Shown piece by piece: positions 1-4,998 of a stretch of DNA of 6,947 nucleotides (positions within the stretch are counted from its first letter, which is position 1; each line of letters opens with the position of its first letter). Under the pieces are notes generated by a model that worked only from the letters and a program-made list of their open reading frames with translations, had not been told where the DNA came from and searched no databases. Location: contig DATLGD010000091.1 in NCBI GenBank assembly GCA_035540755.1, positions 1 through 6,947 on the forward strand, written 5' to 3'. Source of the stretch: DATLGD01 sp035540755 (lineage in GTDB: Bacteria > Actinomycetota > Actinomycetes > Mycobacteriales > SCTD01). Position numbers and translations under genes: made by a program.

Positions 1-696
1 CCCCTGGTCCGCACGCCCCGCCACGCCACGCCGCGCCACGCCGCTCGGACAGCGCGCGCGGCCTACGCGGTTCCGGCCGTGCTCCTGGCCGCCCTCGTCC
101 TGCCGCTCGGCGGGCTCGCCGTCGCAGCCACGACCGCGACCCTGCCGGCTGCGGCGGCCACCGACGACGCGCCGGACCTGGCCGCGCTGGCCGCCGCCCG
201 GAGCGAGGCCTCGGAGCGCGTGTCGCGCACCCGCACGGCAGCGGCCGCAGAGCCGCCTCCCGCACCGGCCGTCGAGCCGGCCGCCGAGCCCGTCGTCGAG
301 GCCGCCCCGGAGCCGGCCGCGGCTCGGCCCAGCGACGGCCGCCTCACCAGCCCCTTCGGGCCCCGCTGGGGCCGGCTGCACGCCGGCGTCGACTTCGCCA
401 CCGGCGTCGGCGCTCCCGTGCGGGCCGCCGTCGAGGGCACCGTGGTCACGGCACAGGCCGAGAGCGGCTACGGAAACACCGTCCGCGTCGTGCACGCCGA
501 CGGCGCCGAGACCGTCTACGCCCACATGTCGGCGTTCGACGTCGTCGCCGGGCAGCCCGTGACCGCCGGCCAGGACCTCGGCCGCGAGGGGAACACGGGC
601 CAGTCGACCGGCCCGCACCTGCACTTCGAGGTGCGCTACGACGGCGCTCCGGTCGACCCGCTGATCTGGCTCGCCGACCGCGGCGTCGGGGTCTAG
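1..696 (+). CDS. Secreted M23 (LytM/NlpD-type) zinc metallopeptidase, probably 5'-partial
   Basis: This is a peptidoglycan endopeptidase of the M23 family, expected to cut cross-bridge or stem peptides outside the membrane. The frame is open from base 1. The first possible start inside the window is GTG at 79, and residues here count from it. That start would leave the hydrophobic stretch (residues 1-27) with no basic n-region. The codons before it encode an Arg/His-rich segment that makes a better signal peptide, so the true start is probably left of the window. A Pro/Ala/Glu-rich linker (about 55-83) leads to the M23 domain (about 90-198). Zinc ligands His101 and Asp105 (HAGVD), catalytic His149 (YAHM), and His180 and His182 (GPHLHFE) are all present, so the enzyme should be active and not a degenerate LytM regulator. 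No coiled coil or LysM/SH3 wall-binding domain is visible. It converges on the DUF3027 gene with a 10 bp gap. Confidence 0.9.
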   Translation, partial: PLVRTPRHATPRHAARTARAAYAVPAVLLAALVLPLGGLAVAATTATLPAAAATDDAPDLAALAAARSEASERVSRTRTAAAAEPPPAPAVEPAAEPVVEAAPEPAAARPSDGRLTSPFGPRWGRLHAGVDFATGVGAPVRAAVEGTVVTAQAESGYGNTVRVVHADGAETVYAHMSAFDVVAGQPVTAGQDLGREGNTGQSTGPHLHFEVRYDGAPVDPLIWLADRGVGV

Positions 697-706
697 CGCA
701 GGCCGC

Positions 707-1837
707 TCAGCTGTCGGTCGCCGGCGCGTCGTCCGCCGGCGGGTCCGGCAGCGCCGCGACGTCGACCAGCTCGAGCTCCTCGTGCTCGACCGCGAGCGCG
801 GTGGTGTTGGCGTGCGCGGCCGTGGTGACGGTCTCGCTGTGGGCGCCGCAGCCGTGCAGCAGCGCGACGACACGCCCGTCGTCGGGAGCGACCGCGTTCG
901 CGCACACCCCGAAGACGCGGCCGAGCGCACCCGCGAGCGGGCTGAGGAAGCCGCAGTCGGCGCAGCGGCCGGGAGCCTGGCGCGCCAGCGGCGTCCCCGG
1001 CCCGGCCTCGCCGGCGAACCAGCGCTCGGCGGCGTCGGCGCGGCCCTCGGCCGACAGCACCCGCGGTCGGCCGAGGCCGAGCTCGCGGTGGAGGTCGAAC
1101 GGCAGCGGCTCGGCGTCGGTGTCGGCGTAGGACGGGACCAGCCGCGGATCGTCGTCCGGCGGCGGCATCAGGTCCCCCGGGCCGAGATCGCCGGGCTGCA
1201 CGCGGTCGCTCCACGGGACCCAGGCGGGGGCCAGCAGCGCGCCGCCGCCGGGCAGCAGCACCACCTCGTCGACCGTGACGGCGTCGGAACCGGACGCGCG
1301 GGCGACGGTGACGGCCCAGCGCCAGCCGGCGTAGCCCGGCTGCTGCGCGGCGAAGGAGTGGGTGACGACGTGCTCGCCCTCGAACGCCGGTTCGGGCTCG
1401 ACGCCCAGGTGCTCCCCGACGGCGTCGCCGGCGACCTCGACCGCAGCCGCCCGGGCGAGGTCGACCGCGGCGGCGCAGACCGCGTCGGGTTCGTCGGCGA
1501 CGACCACCGTCGGCAGGTCCGCGCCGTCGGAGCCCGCCGCGGCGGTGGCGCCGGACCCGGCCGGCTCGAGCGGCTCGACCTCGGCCGCTGCGGCGTCGAT
1601 CTGGGTCGTCACGGGGGTCTCCTGCTGCGGGTCGGTGGAGAGGTCAGGGGCCGGGTCCGGGGCGGCCTCGGCCTGCGGACCTGTCCCGGCGGCGGGGTCG
1701 GACGCCGACCCGGCGACGTCGGCGGACGGCGGCTCGTGGCGGACCTCACCCGGTTCGGGGGAGGGCTGGGGGCGCGGGGCGGCCAGCGCCCCGGATATCT
1801 TCGACCCGACGTCGCGCAACCTGCGTAGACCTGGCAC
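707..1837 (-). CDS. DUF3027 family protein with a C-terminal cysteine cluster
   Basis: This belongs to an actinobacterial family of unknown function; I recognise DUF3027 from the pattern GYAGWRWAVTVAR (about 168-180) followed by LLPGGGALLAPAWVPW (about 194-209). With the GTG at 1837 the protein is 376 residues. Residues 18-103 are Pro/Ala/Glu-rich and look disordered. The conserved core is about 108-343 and ends in a short acidic tail. Near the C-terminus, C292-x2-C295, C312 and C330-x2-H333 could form a zinc site; this is inferred from spacing only. There is no signal peptide or membrane segment, so it is probably cytoplasmic. The GTG is chosen because a GGTGGGAG lies 10 nt upstream and because longer versions (ATG at 1876, or the frame opening at 1978) run into the divergent lipoprotein gene. 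The family call is firm; the start is less certain. Confidence 0.82.
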   Translation of the reverse strand: MPGLRRLRDVGSKISGALAAPRPQPSPEPGEVRHEPPSADVAGSASDPAAGTGPQAEAAPDPAPDLSTDPQQETPVTTQIDAAAAEVEPLEPAGSGATAAAGSDGADLPTVVVADEPDAVCAAAVDLARAAAVEVAGDAVGEHLGVEPEPAFEGEHVVTHSFAAQQPGYAGWRWAVTVARASGSDAVTVDEVVLLPGGGALLAPAWVPWSDRVQPGDLGPGDLMPPPDDDPRLVPSYADTDAEPLPFDLHRELGLGRPRVLSAEGRADAAERWFAGEAGPGTPLARQAPGRCADCGFLSPLAGALGRVFGVCANAVAPDDGRVVALLHGCGAHSETVTTAAHANTTALAVEHEELELVDVAALPDPPADDAPATDS

Positions 1838-1847
1838 GCCGCACAGT

Positions 1848-1855
1848 CTCCCACC
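1848..1855 (-). promoter_or_regulatory. Ribosome binding site supporting the DUF3027 start
   Basis: On the minus strand this reads GGTGGGAG, 10 nt before the GTG at 1837. It is the only purine-rich block near the candidate starts and favours 1837 over the ATG at 1876. The spacing is slightly long. Confidence 0.4.
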
Positions 1856-1865
1856 TTCGAGCCCC

Positions 1866-1869
1866 GGAG
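1866..1869 (+). promoter_or_regulatory. Ribosome binding site of the lipoprotein gene
   Basis: GGAG lies 5 nt before the ATG at 1875. It fixes the lipoprotein start, because the reading frame stays open far upstream (to before 1362) only as antisense to the DUF3027 gene. Confidence 0.5.
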
Positions 1870-1874
1870 CACGC

Positions 1875-2345
1875 ATGACCGCCCGCCGCCGCCTGCTGGC
1901 CGCTGCCGCCAGGACCTCGGTGGCCGCTGCCGCGGTCCTCGCCCTCACCGGTTGCGAGCGCCCCACGCCCATCGTCACCGTGGTCAGCGGGACGACGTCG
2001 GAGTGGAGAGAGGCCGACGTCTACTGCTTCGAGGGCCAGTCCGGCGACGACTGCAGCTCGCACGAGGTCAGCACCCCGCGGATCCCGGTCACGCCGGGCC
2101 AGCGGGTCGGCGTCGACGTCGACAAGGCCGTCGTGGAGCGCGGCTGGTACGTCACGCTGGAGGCGCCCGGGAGTCAGGGCGAGCCGTCGGAGTCCGAGAT
2201 CCAGGTCGACGCCCACTACTTCTCGTTCCCGGCGCCGAACGTGGGGCCGGAGGGCCTGCGCCTCACCGTGCGGGCCATCGACCCGGAGGACGTCCGGGGC
2301 GGCGGCACGACCGGTGAGTGGACCTTCGACCTCGTGCCCCGCTAG
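1875..2345 (+). CDS. Putative lipoprotein resembling DUF2771
   Basis: This is a 156-residue exported lipoprotein of unknown function. The n-region MTARRRLL carries three arginines and is followed by an Ala/Val-rich helix ending in a lipobox L24-T-G-C27, so Cys27 should be lipidated and the protein anchored to the outer face of the membrane. The mature part (28-156) looks like one beta-rich domain. Cys51 and Cys60 could form a disulfide. The C-terminal GEWTFDLVPR resembles the last strand of an immunoglobulin-like fold. The layout (lipobox, tyrosine-cysteine pair, W/Y-rich strands, closing W-T-F strand) fits my memory of DUF2771, found in Actinobacteria, but I could not check it. The ATG at 1875 is chosen for its GGAG and for the signal peptide it begins. 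The gene diverges from DUF3027, and the cyclase follows after 11 bp, possibly in one transcript. A TAGACC at 1826-1831 could be its -10, but this is weak. Confidence 0.72.
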   Translation: MTARRRLLAAAARTSVAAAAVLALTGCERPTPIVTVVSGTTSEWREADVYCFEGQSGDDCSSHEVSTPRIPVTPGQRVGVDVDKAVVERGWYVTLEAPGSQGEPSESEIQVDAHYFSFPAPNVGPEGLRLTVRAIDPEDVRGGGTTGEWTFDLVPR

Positions 2346-2356
2346 GCCCGGCGGCC

Positions 2357-3148
2357 GTGGAAGAGGACCGGGCCGCCGGCGGCCGCCGGCGCCTCGCCCG
2401 GCTGCAGGCGCTCGACCGGCACGAGGGGCTGGTGGAGGCGGTGCGCCGGGCGCGCCACCGCCTGCCGGGGGACTCCGCGTTCGGCGACCCGCTGTCCTCG
2501 ACCGGCCGAGACAGCGCCGCGACCCTCGCCCGCCTGGCGGACAAGGTCCTGCCCGACGAGCCGCGCACGACCCGCGAGCTGGGGCTCGGCGCGCTGCAGC
2601 TCTGGCAGGCCGCCCTGGTCAAGACCGGCCGCGGCCGCGGCGACCGCGAGGTGACGATCCTGTTCACCGACCTCGTCGGCTTCTCCTCCTGGGCGCTCCA
2701 GGTCGGTGACGACCAGGCCCTCGTCCTGCTGCGCCGGGTCGCGAGCGCCATCGAGCCGCCGGTCGCCGCCCACCGCGGCAAGGTGGTCAAGCGGCTCGGC
2801 GACGGCGTGATGGCCGTCTTCCCCACCCCGCAGACCGCCTGGGACGCCCTGTGCGCGGCGCAGACCCGGCTCGGCGACGTGGACCTCGACGGGTACGAGC
2901 CGCGGCTGCGGGCCGGTCTGCACACCGGGCGGCCGCGTGCCATCGGCGGCGACTACCTGGGCGTCGACGTCACCATCGCGGCCCGGCTGGTGGAGAAGGC
3001 CTCCGCCGACGAGGTGCTCGTCTCCGAGACCACGCTGTGGGGGCTCGACCGCCAGGCCCTGTCCGCCCGGCGCAAGAAGACCTTCGCCTGGCGCTCGGTC
3101 AAGGGCGTGCCGGCCGAGCTCGGCGTGTTCTCGGTGCGGACCCGGTAG
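2357..3148 (+). CDS. Class III adenylate/guanylate cyclase domain protein
   Basis: This is a cytoplasmic class III nucleotide cyclase, expected to make cAMP from ATP. Starting at GTG 2357 it has 263 residues: an Arg-rich helical N-terminal part (about 1-95), then the catalytic domain (about 98-235). Metal-binding aspartates are D105 (FTDLVGF) and D149 (RLGDGVMAVF). The adenine-specifying pair is K145 and D199 (GDYLG), which points to ATP. The transition-state Arg is R210 (AARL). The usual Asn, four residues before that Arg, is Thr206 (VDVTIAARL), which may lower activity. No membrane helix, HAMP, PAS or GAF domain is seen; the N-terminal part is presumably regulatory or dimerising. Neither this start nor an alternative GTG at 2318 has a clear ribosome site. 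I prefer 2357 because the extra 13 residues look non-conserved and overlap the lipoprotein gene. It converges on cspB with a 5 bp gap. Confidence 0.9.
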   Translation: MEEDRAAGGRRRLARLQALDRHEGLVEAVRRARHRLPGDSAFGDPLSSTGRDSAATLARLADKVLPDEPRTTRELGLGALQLWQAALVKTGRGRGDREVTILFTDLVGFSSWALQVGDDQALVLLRRVASAIEPPVAAHRGKVVKRLGDGVMAVFPTPQTAWDALCAAQTRLGDVDLDGYEPRLRAGLHTGRPRAIGGDYLGVDVTIAARLVEKASADEVLVSETTLWGLDRQALSARRKKTFAWRSVKGVPAELGVFSVRTR

Positions 3149-3153
3149 CTGCC

Positions 3154-3537
3154 TCAGCCCTCGAGCTCGGCCGCCACCGCGCGCAGGATCGAGGCGATCC
3201 GCCGGCCGGTCTCGCGGTCGACGTGCTTGCCCCGGCGCAGGGACGGCTGCACCCGCGCCTCGAGCAGCTTGATGGTGTCCTCGACCATGCCCTGCAGCTC
3301 GTCGGCCGACCGGCGCGCGCTGGCCAGGCTCGGCGGAGCGTCGAGGACGCGCACCGACAGCGCCTGCTCCCCGCGCTTGCCGGCGGCCACGCCGAACTCC
3401 AGGCGGGTGCCGGCCTTGAGCTCGTCGACACCCTCGGGCAGCGACGACTTCGGCACGAAGACGTCGCCGCCGTCGTCACGGGACACGAAGCCGAAGCCCT
3501 TGTCCTTGTCGTAGAACTTGACCTTGCCGGTGGGCAC
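3154..3537 (-). CDS. cspB: CspB-like cold-shock domain protein with a C-terminal helical extension
   Basis: This is a 127-residue cold-shock protein that should bind single-stranded RNA or DNA and act as an RNA chaperone in the cytoplasm. The domain fills residues 1-66: MPTGKVKFYD opens strand 1, RNP1 is KGFGFV (13-18), and RNP2 is VFVPK (26-30), where classical CspA proteins have VFVH. Most bacterial Csps stop near residue 68. This one continues with a charged helical tail (about 70-127) containing DELQGMVEDTIKLLE and ending RAVAAELEG. From memory, M. tuberculosis CspB (Rv0871) has the same tail, so this is a conserved actinobacterial type and not a fusion artefact. The GTG start has GAAGG 5 nt upstream and a TAGCCT -10 about 36 nt upstream. 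It diverges from the small membrane gene and converges on the cyclase. Confidence 0.93.
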   Translation of the reverse strand: MPTGKVKFYDKDKGFGFVSRDDGGDVFVPKSSLPEGVDELKAGTRLEFGVAAGKRGEQALSVRVLDAPPSLASARRSADELQGMVEDTIKLLEARVQPSLRRGKHVDRETGRRIASILRAVAAELEG

Positions 3538-3542
3538 GACGA

Positions 3543-3547
3543 CCTTC
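3543..3547 (-). promoter_or_regulatory. Ribosome binding site of the cold-shock gene
   Basis: Minus-strand GAAGG lies 5 nt before the GTG at 3537, within a purine run GAGAGAAGG. It confirms the GTG start, giving the protein its expected MPTGKVK opening. Confidence 0.65.
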
Positions 3548-3573
3548 TCTCGAGCGGGTGCAGCGGAGTGCCC

Positions 3574-3579
3574 AGGCTA
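3574..3579 (-). promoter_or_regulatory. Putative -10 element of the cold-shock gene
   Basis: Minus-strand TAGCCT fits the actinobacterial TANNNT -10 pattern. It would start transcription near 3567 and give a leader of about 30 nt carrying the ribosome site, which is a normal leadered arrangement. The surrounding 11 bases GCGGCTAGCCT recur ahead of the XPB-associated gene. No TTGAC-like -35 is evident. Confidence 0.5.
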
Positions 3580-3592
3580 GCCGCAGCCGCCG

Positions 3593-3598
3593 TAGGCT
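3593..3598 (+). promoter_or_regulatory. Putative leaderless -10 element of the small membrane gene
   Basis: TAGGCT lies 7 nt before the GTG at 3606, which places the transcription start at or within a base of the start codon. No Shine-Dalgarno sequence is present between them. This spacing is the usual signature of leaderless genes in Actinobacteria. The element lies back-to-back with the cold-shock -10, so the two promoters share a 68 bp intergenic region. Confidence 0.5.
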
Positions 3599-3605
3599 GG
3601 CGGCC

Positions 3606-3851
3606 GTGAACGAGCACGCACGGCACGCCTCGACCGGCGGCACCCGCCCGGGCGACCGGCTGCTCCAGGTGGGCTGCGTGCTGTTCGCCCTCGGAGTGCT
3701 CGCCGTGGCGGTCGTCGTCGGCGGCTGGTTCCTCCAGACCCGGCCGGCCGACGCCTTCGCCGTGCTGACGGCGCTCGCCCCCCTCGGGCTCGGGCTGGCC
3801 CTCGTCGGCCTCCTGCGCGGCATCCGCGCCGATCGGCGGCGGTCCTCCTAG
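3606..3851 (+). CDS. Small two-helix membrane protein, function unknown
   Basis: This is an 81-residue protein I cannot assign to a named family. A hydrophilic start (MNEHARHASTGGTRPGD) is followed by a first membrane helix (about 19-42), a short loop QTRPAD, a second helix (about 50-70) and a basic tail RGIRADRRR. By the positive-inside rule both ends should face the cytoplasm with only the loop outside. There is no enzymatic motif. The GTG start is chosen because it is preceded by a leaderless-type -10 and gives an intact first helix; the longer frame from 3558 would overlap the cspB promoter. It diverges from cspB, as a membrane-protein gene (Rv0870c) does in M. tuberculosis as I recall. 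Its stop shares a CTAG with the stop of larE. It could be a DUF2530-like protein, but I am not confident. Confidence 0.75.
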   Translation: MNEHARHASTGGTRPGDRLLQVGCVLFALGVLAVAVVVGGWFLQTRPADAFAVLTALAPLGLGLALVGLLRGIRADRRRSS

Positions 3852-4666
3852 AGCAGGTTCATCGAGCCGGAGCGGAACTCCTGCAGGGTGACCCGGTCGA
3901 ACCCCTCGACCCGCACGGCCTCGAGCGCGGCGTGGTCGCACCGGGCGAGCGCGTCCGGGTCCAGCTCCACCCGCGCGGCGTCGTCGCCGAGGTCGCGCAC
4001 GCGCAGGTCGCGGACGGCGCCGAGCCGCTGCCGGAGCGCCGTCTCCGCCCGGTCGACCCGGGCGAGCGCGCTCGAGGTGACCTGCACCCCGTAGGCGATG
4101 CGGCTCGACAGGCACGCCAGTGCGGGCTTGTCCGCCGTCACCAGGCCCCACCTCGCGGAGGCCGCGCGCACGTCGGCCTTGGTGAGCCCGGCGTCGAGCA
4201 GTGGCGTGACGGCGCCGCGCTCGGCGGCGGCGCGGATGCCCGGCCGGAAGCCCGCCACCGCGTCGTCGGCGTTCGTGCCGGTGGCCACGTGCGGGAGGCC
4301 GTGCTGCGCGGCGAGCGGCAGGAGGGTGTCCAGCAGCGTCGCCTTGCAGTGGAAGCAGCGGTCGCGGCCGTTGGCCGAGTAGCCCGGGCGGGACAGCTCG
4401 TCGGTACCGGGCGTGAGGTGCCGCACGCCGAGGCCGGCGCAGAAGGCCTGTGCTGCCGGGAGCTCGGCGGCGGCCAGGCTGGGGCTCACGGCCGTGGCGG
4501 CGACGACGCTGCCGGCGCCGAGCGCGCGCACCGCCGCGGCCAGCAGGAACGCGCTGTCGGCGCCACCGGAGAAGGCCACCAGCACCCCGCCGAGCTGCTG
4601 GAGCCGCCCGGACAGCGCCGAGAGGCGGACGTCGAGCACCTCGTCGAGCTCCGGGGACGCGGTCAC
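3848..4666 (-). CDS. larE: LarE-family ATP-dependent sulfur transferase (nickel-pincer cofactor synthesis)
   Basis: LarE adenylates the pyridinium carboxylates made by LarB and replaces them with thiocarboxylates; LarC then inserts nickel, giving the nickel-pincer nucleotide cofactor of lactate racemase and relatives. This protein has 272 residues, a normal length. The PP-loop ATP-binding motif SGGADS is at 33-38. The motif DRCFHCK carries C104 and C107, and KPALACLSSR carries C185, at the position of the sulfur-donating Cys of Lactobacillus plantarum LarE (Cys176). Having all three cysteines matches the [4Fe-4S]-dependent type known from Thermotoga maritima, so sulfur transfer may be catalytic and not self-sacrificing. 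No larA, larB or larC is in the window. The GTG start is supported by a TACGCT -10 only 6 nt away. The acidic-protein gene lies 18 bp upstream on the same strand, so read-through is also possible. Confidence 0.9.
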   Translation of the reverse strand: MTASPELDEVLDVRLSALSGRLQQLGGVLVAFSGGADSAFLLAAAVRALGAGSVVAATAVSPSLAAAELPAAQAFCAGLGVRHLTPGTDELSRPGYSANGRDRCFHCKATLLDTLLPLAAQHGLPHVATGTNADDAVAGFRPGIRAAAERGAVTPLLDAGLTKADVRAASARWGLVTADKPALACLSSRIAYGVQVTSSALARVDRAETALRQRLGAVRDLRVRDLGDDAARVELDPDALARCDHAALEAVRVEGFDRVTLQEFRSGSMNLL

Positions 4667-4672
4667 CCCGGC

Positions 4673-4678
4673 AGCGTA
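4673..4678 (-). promoter_or_regulatory. Putative leaderless -10 element of larE
   Basis: Minus-strand TACGCT lies 6 nt before the GTG at 4666, so transcription would start on or next to the start codon. There is no Shine-Dalgarno sequence in the GCCGGG between them. The element lies in the 18 bp between the acidic-protein stop and larE, which would let larE be expressed independently. Confidence 0.45.
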
Positions 4679-4684
4679 GGGCGG

Positions 4685-4924
4685 TCAGCCCTCGCCGGCG
4701 CTCAGCTCCTGACCGGGACCGGTCTGGCCGTCCTCGTCGGTGCGGGTCTGCGGCAGAGCGGTGTCCAGCGGCGGCGCCGGGTCGTACTCGTCCTTCGGAC
4801 GCCCGGTCTCGGACGCCGCCGCGAGGGCACCCGCGACCCCGGCGCCGCCGGACTCCTCCGTCGAGTCCGCGGAGCCCTCGTTCACGCCCTCGTCCGCCGT
4901 CAGGTCGTCGTTCTCGCTCGTCAT
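4685..4924 (-). CDS. Small acidic, probably disordered protein, function unknown
   Basis: This 79-residue protein is rich in Asp, Glu, Gly, Ser and Thr, with few hydrophobic residues, no cysteine and no membrane segment. It begins MTSENDDLTADEG and ends QELSAGEG. A short Gly/Ala patch (GAGVAGALAAASE, about 28-40) is the only likely helix. I do not recognise a family. It lies 74 bp from, and diverges from, the XPB-associated gene; in M. tuberculosis a small gene (Rv0863) lies next to the corresponding Rv0862c, so it may be a conserved neighbour, though I cannot compare sequences. ATG 4924 is preferred to GTG 4957 because MTSEN is a natural opening and a GGGGAA ribosome-like block lies 11 nt upstream. 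That block overlaps an inverted repeat. The same-strand larE follows after 18 bp. Codon use is like its neighbours', which supports a real gene. Confidence 0.7.
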   Translation of the reverse strand: MTSENDDLTADEGVNEGSADSTEESGGAGVAGALAAASETGRPKDEYDPAPPLDTALPQTRTDEDGQTGPGQELSAGEG

Positions 4925-4927
4925 GGC

Positions 4928-4940
4928 GGGAAGCGTTCCC
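4928..4940. repeat. Perfect short inverted repeat ahead of the acidic-protein gene
   Basis: GGGAA-GCG-TTCCC has 5 bp arms and a 3 bp centre, and ends 3 bp before the ATG at 4924. AT-containing perfect repeats are uncommon in DNA this GC-rich. It covers part of the ribosome-site candidate, so it could be an operator or an RNA hairpin hiding the start. With arms this short, chance cannot be excluded. If translation instead began at 4957 it would be coding. Confidence 0.35.
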
Positions 4941-4985
4941 CGCTCCCCCGCCGTCACACGACCGGCGGCGCGCCCGCTGCGCGGC

Positions 4986-4991
4986 TAGCCT
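4986..4991 (+). promoter_or_regulatory. Putative leaderless -10 element of the XPB-associated gene
   Basis: TAGCCT lies 7 nt before the ATG at 4999, the same geometry as the small membrane gene, and no Shine-Dalgarno sequence follows it. The 11 bases GCGGCTAGCCT (4981-4991) are identical to those around the cspB -10 on the other strand. No -35 is recognisable. Confidence 0.5.
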
Positions 4992-4998
4992 CGGTCGG

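Noticed and set aside
19..42. CGCCACGCC repeated twice at a 15-bp spacing near the left edge
   Set aside because: It encodes RHATP-RHA in the probable signal-peptide n-region; a short low-complexity stretch with no sign of a functional repeat array.
675..720. CGACCG...CGGTCG inverted repeat around the M23/DUF3027 junction as a terminator
   Set aside because: Arms of 6 bp separated by 34 nt, both inside coding sequence, with no T-run; chance in such DNA.
782..1828. Plus-strand frame of 348 codons antisense to DUF3027
   Set aside because: Arg/Gly/Ala-rich with no family features; the minus strand has clear DUF3027 motifs.
1838..1978. N-terminal extension of the DUF3027 protein to ATG 1876 or the frame opening at 1978
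   Set aside because: It would overlap the signal peptide region of the divergent lipoprotein; the added residues are Arg/Ala-rich and look non-coding. ATG 1876 stays a weaker alternative.
2318..2356. Cyclase start at GTG 2318
   Set aside because: It overlaps the lipoprotein gene by 28 bp with no properly spaced ribosome site, and the 13 extra residues look unlike coding for a helical domain. It cannot be fully excluded.
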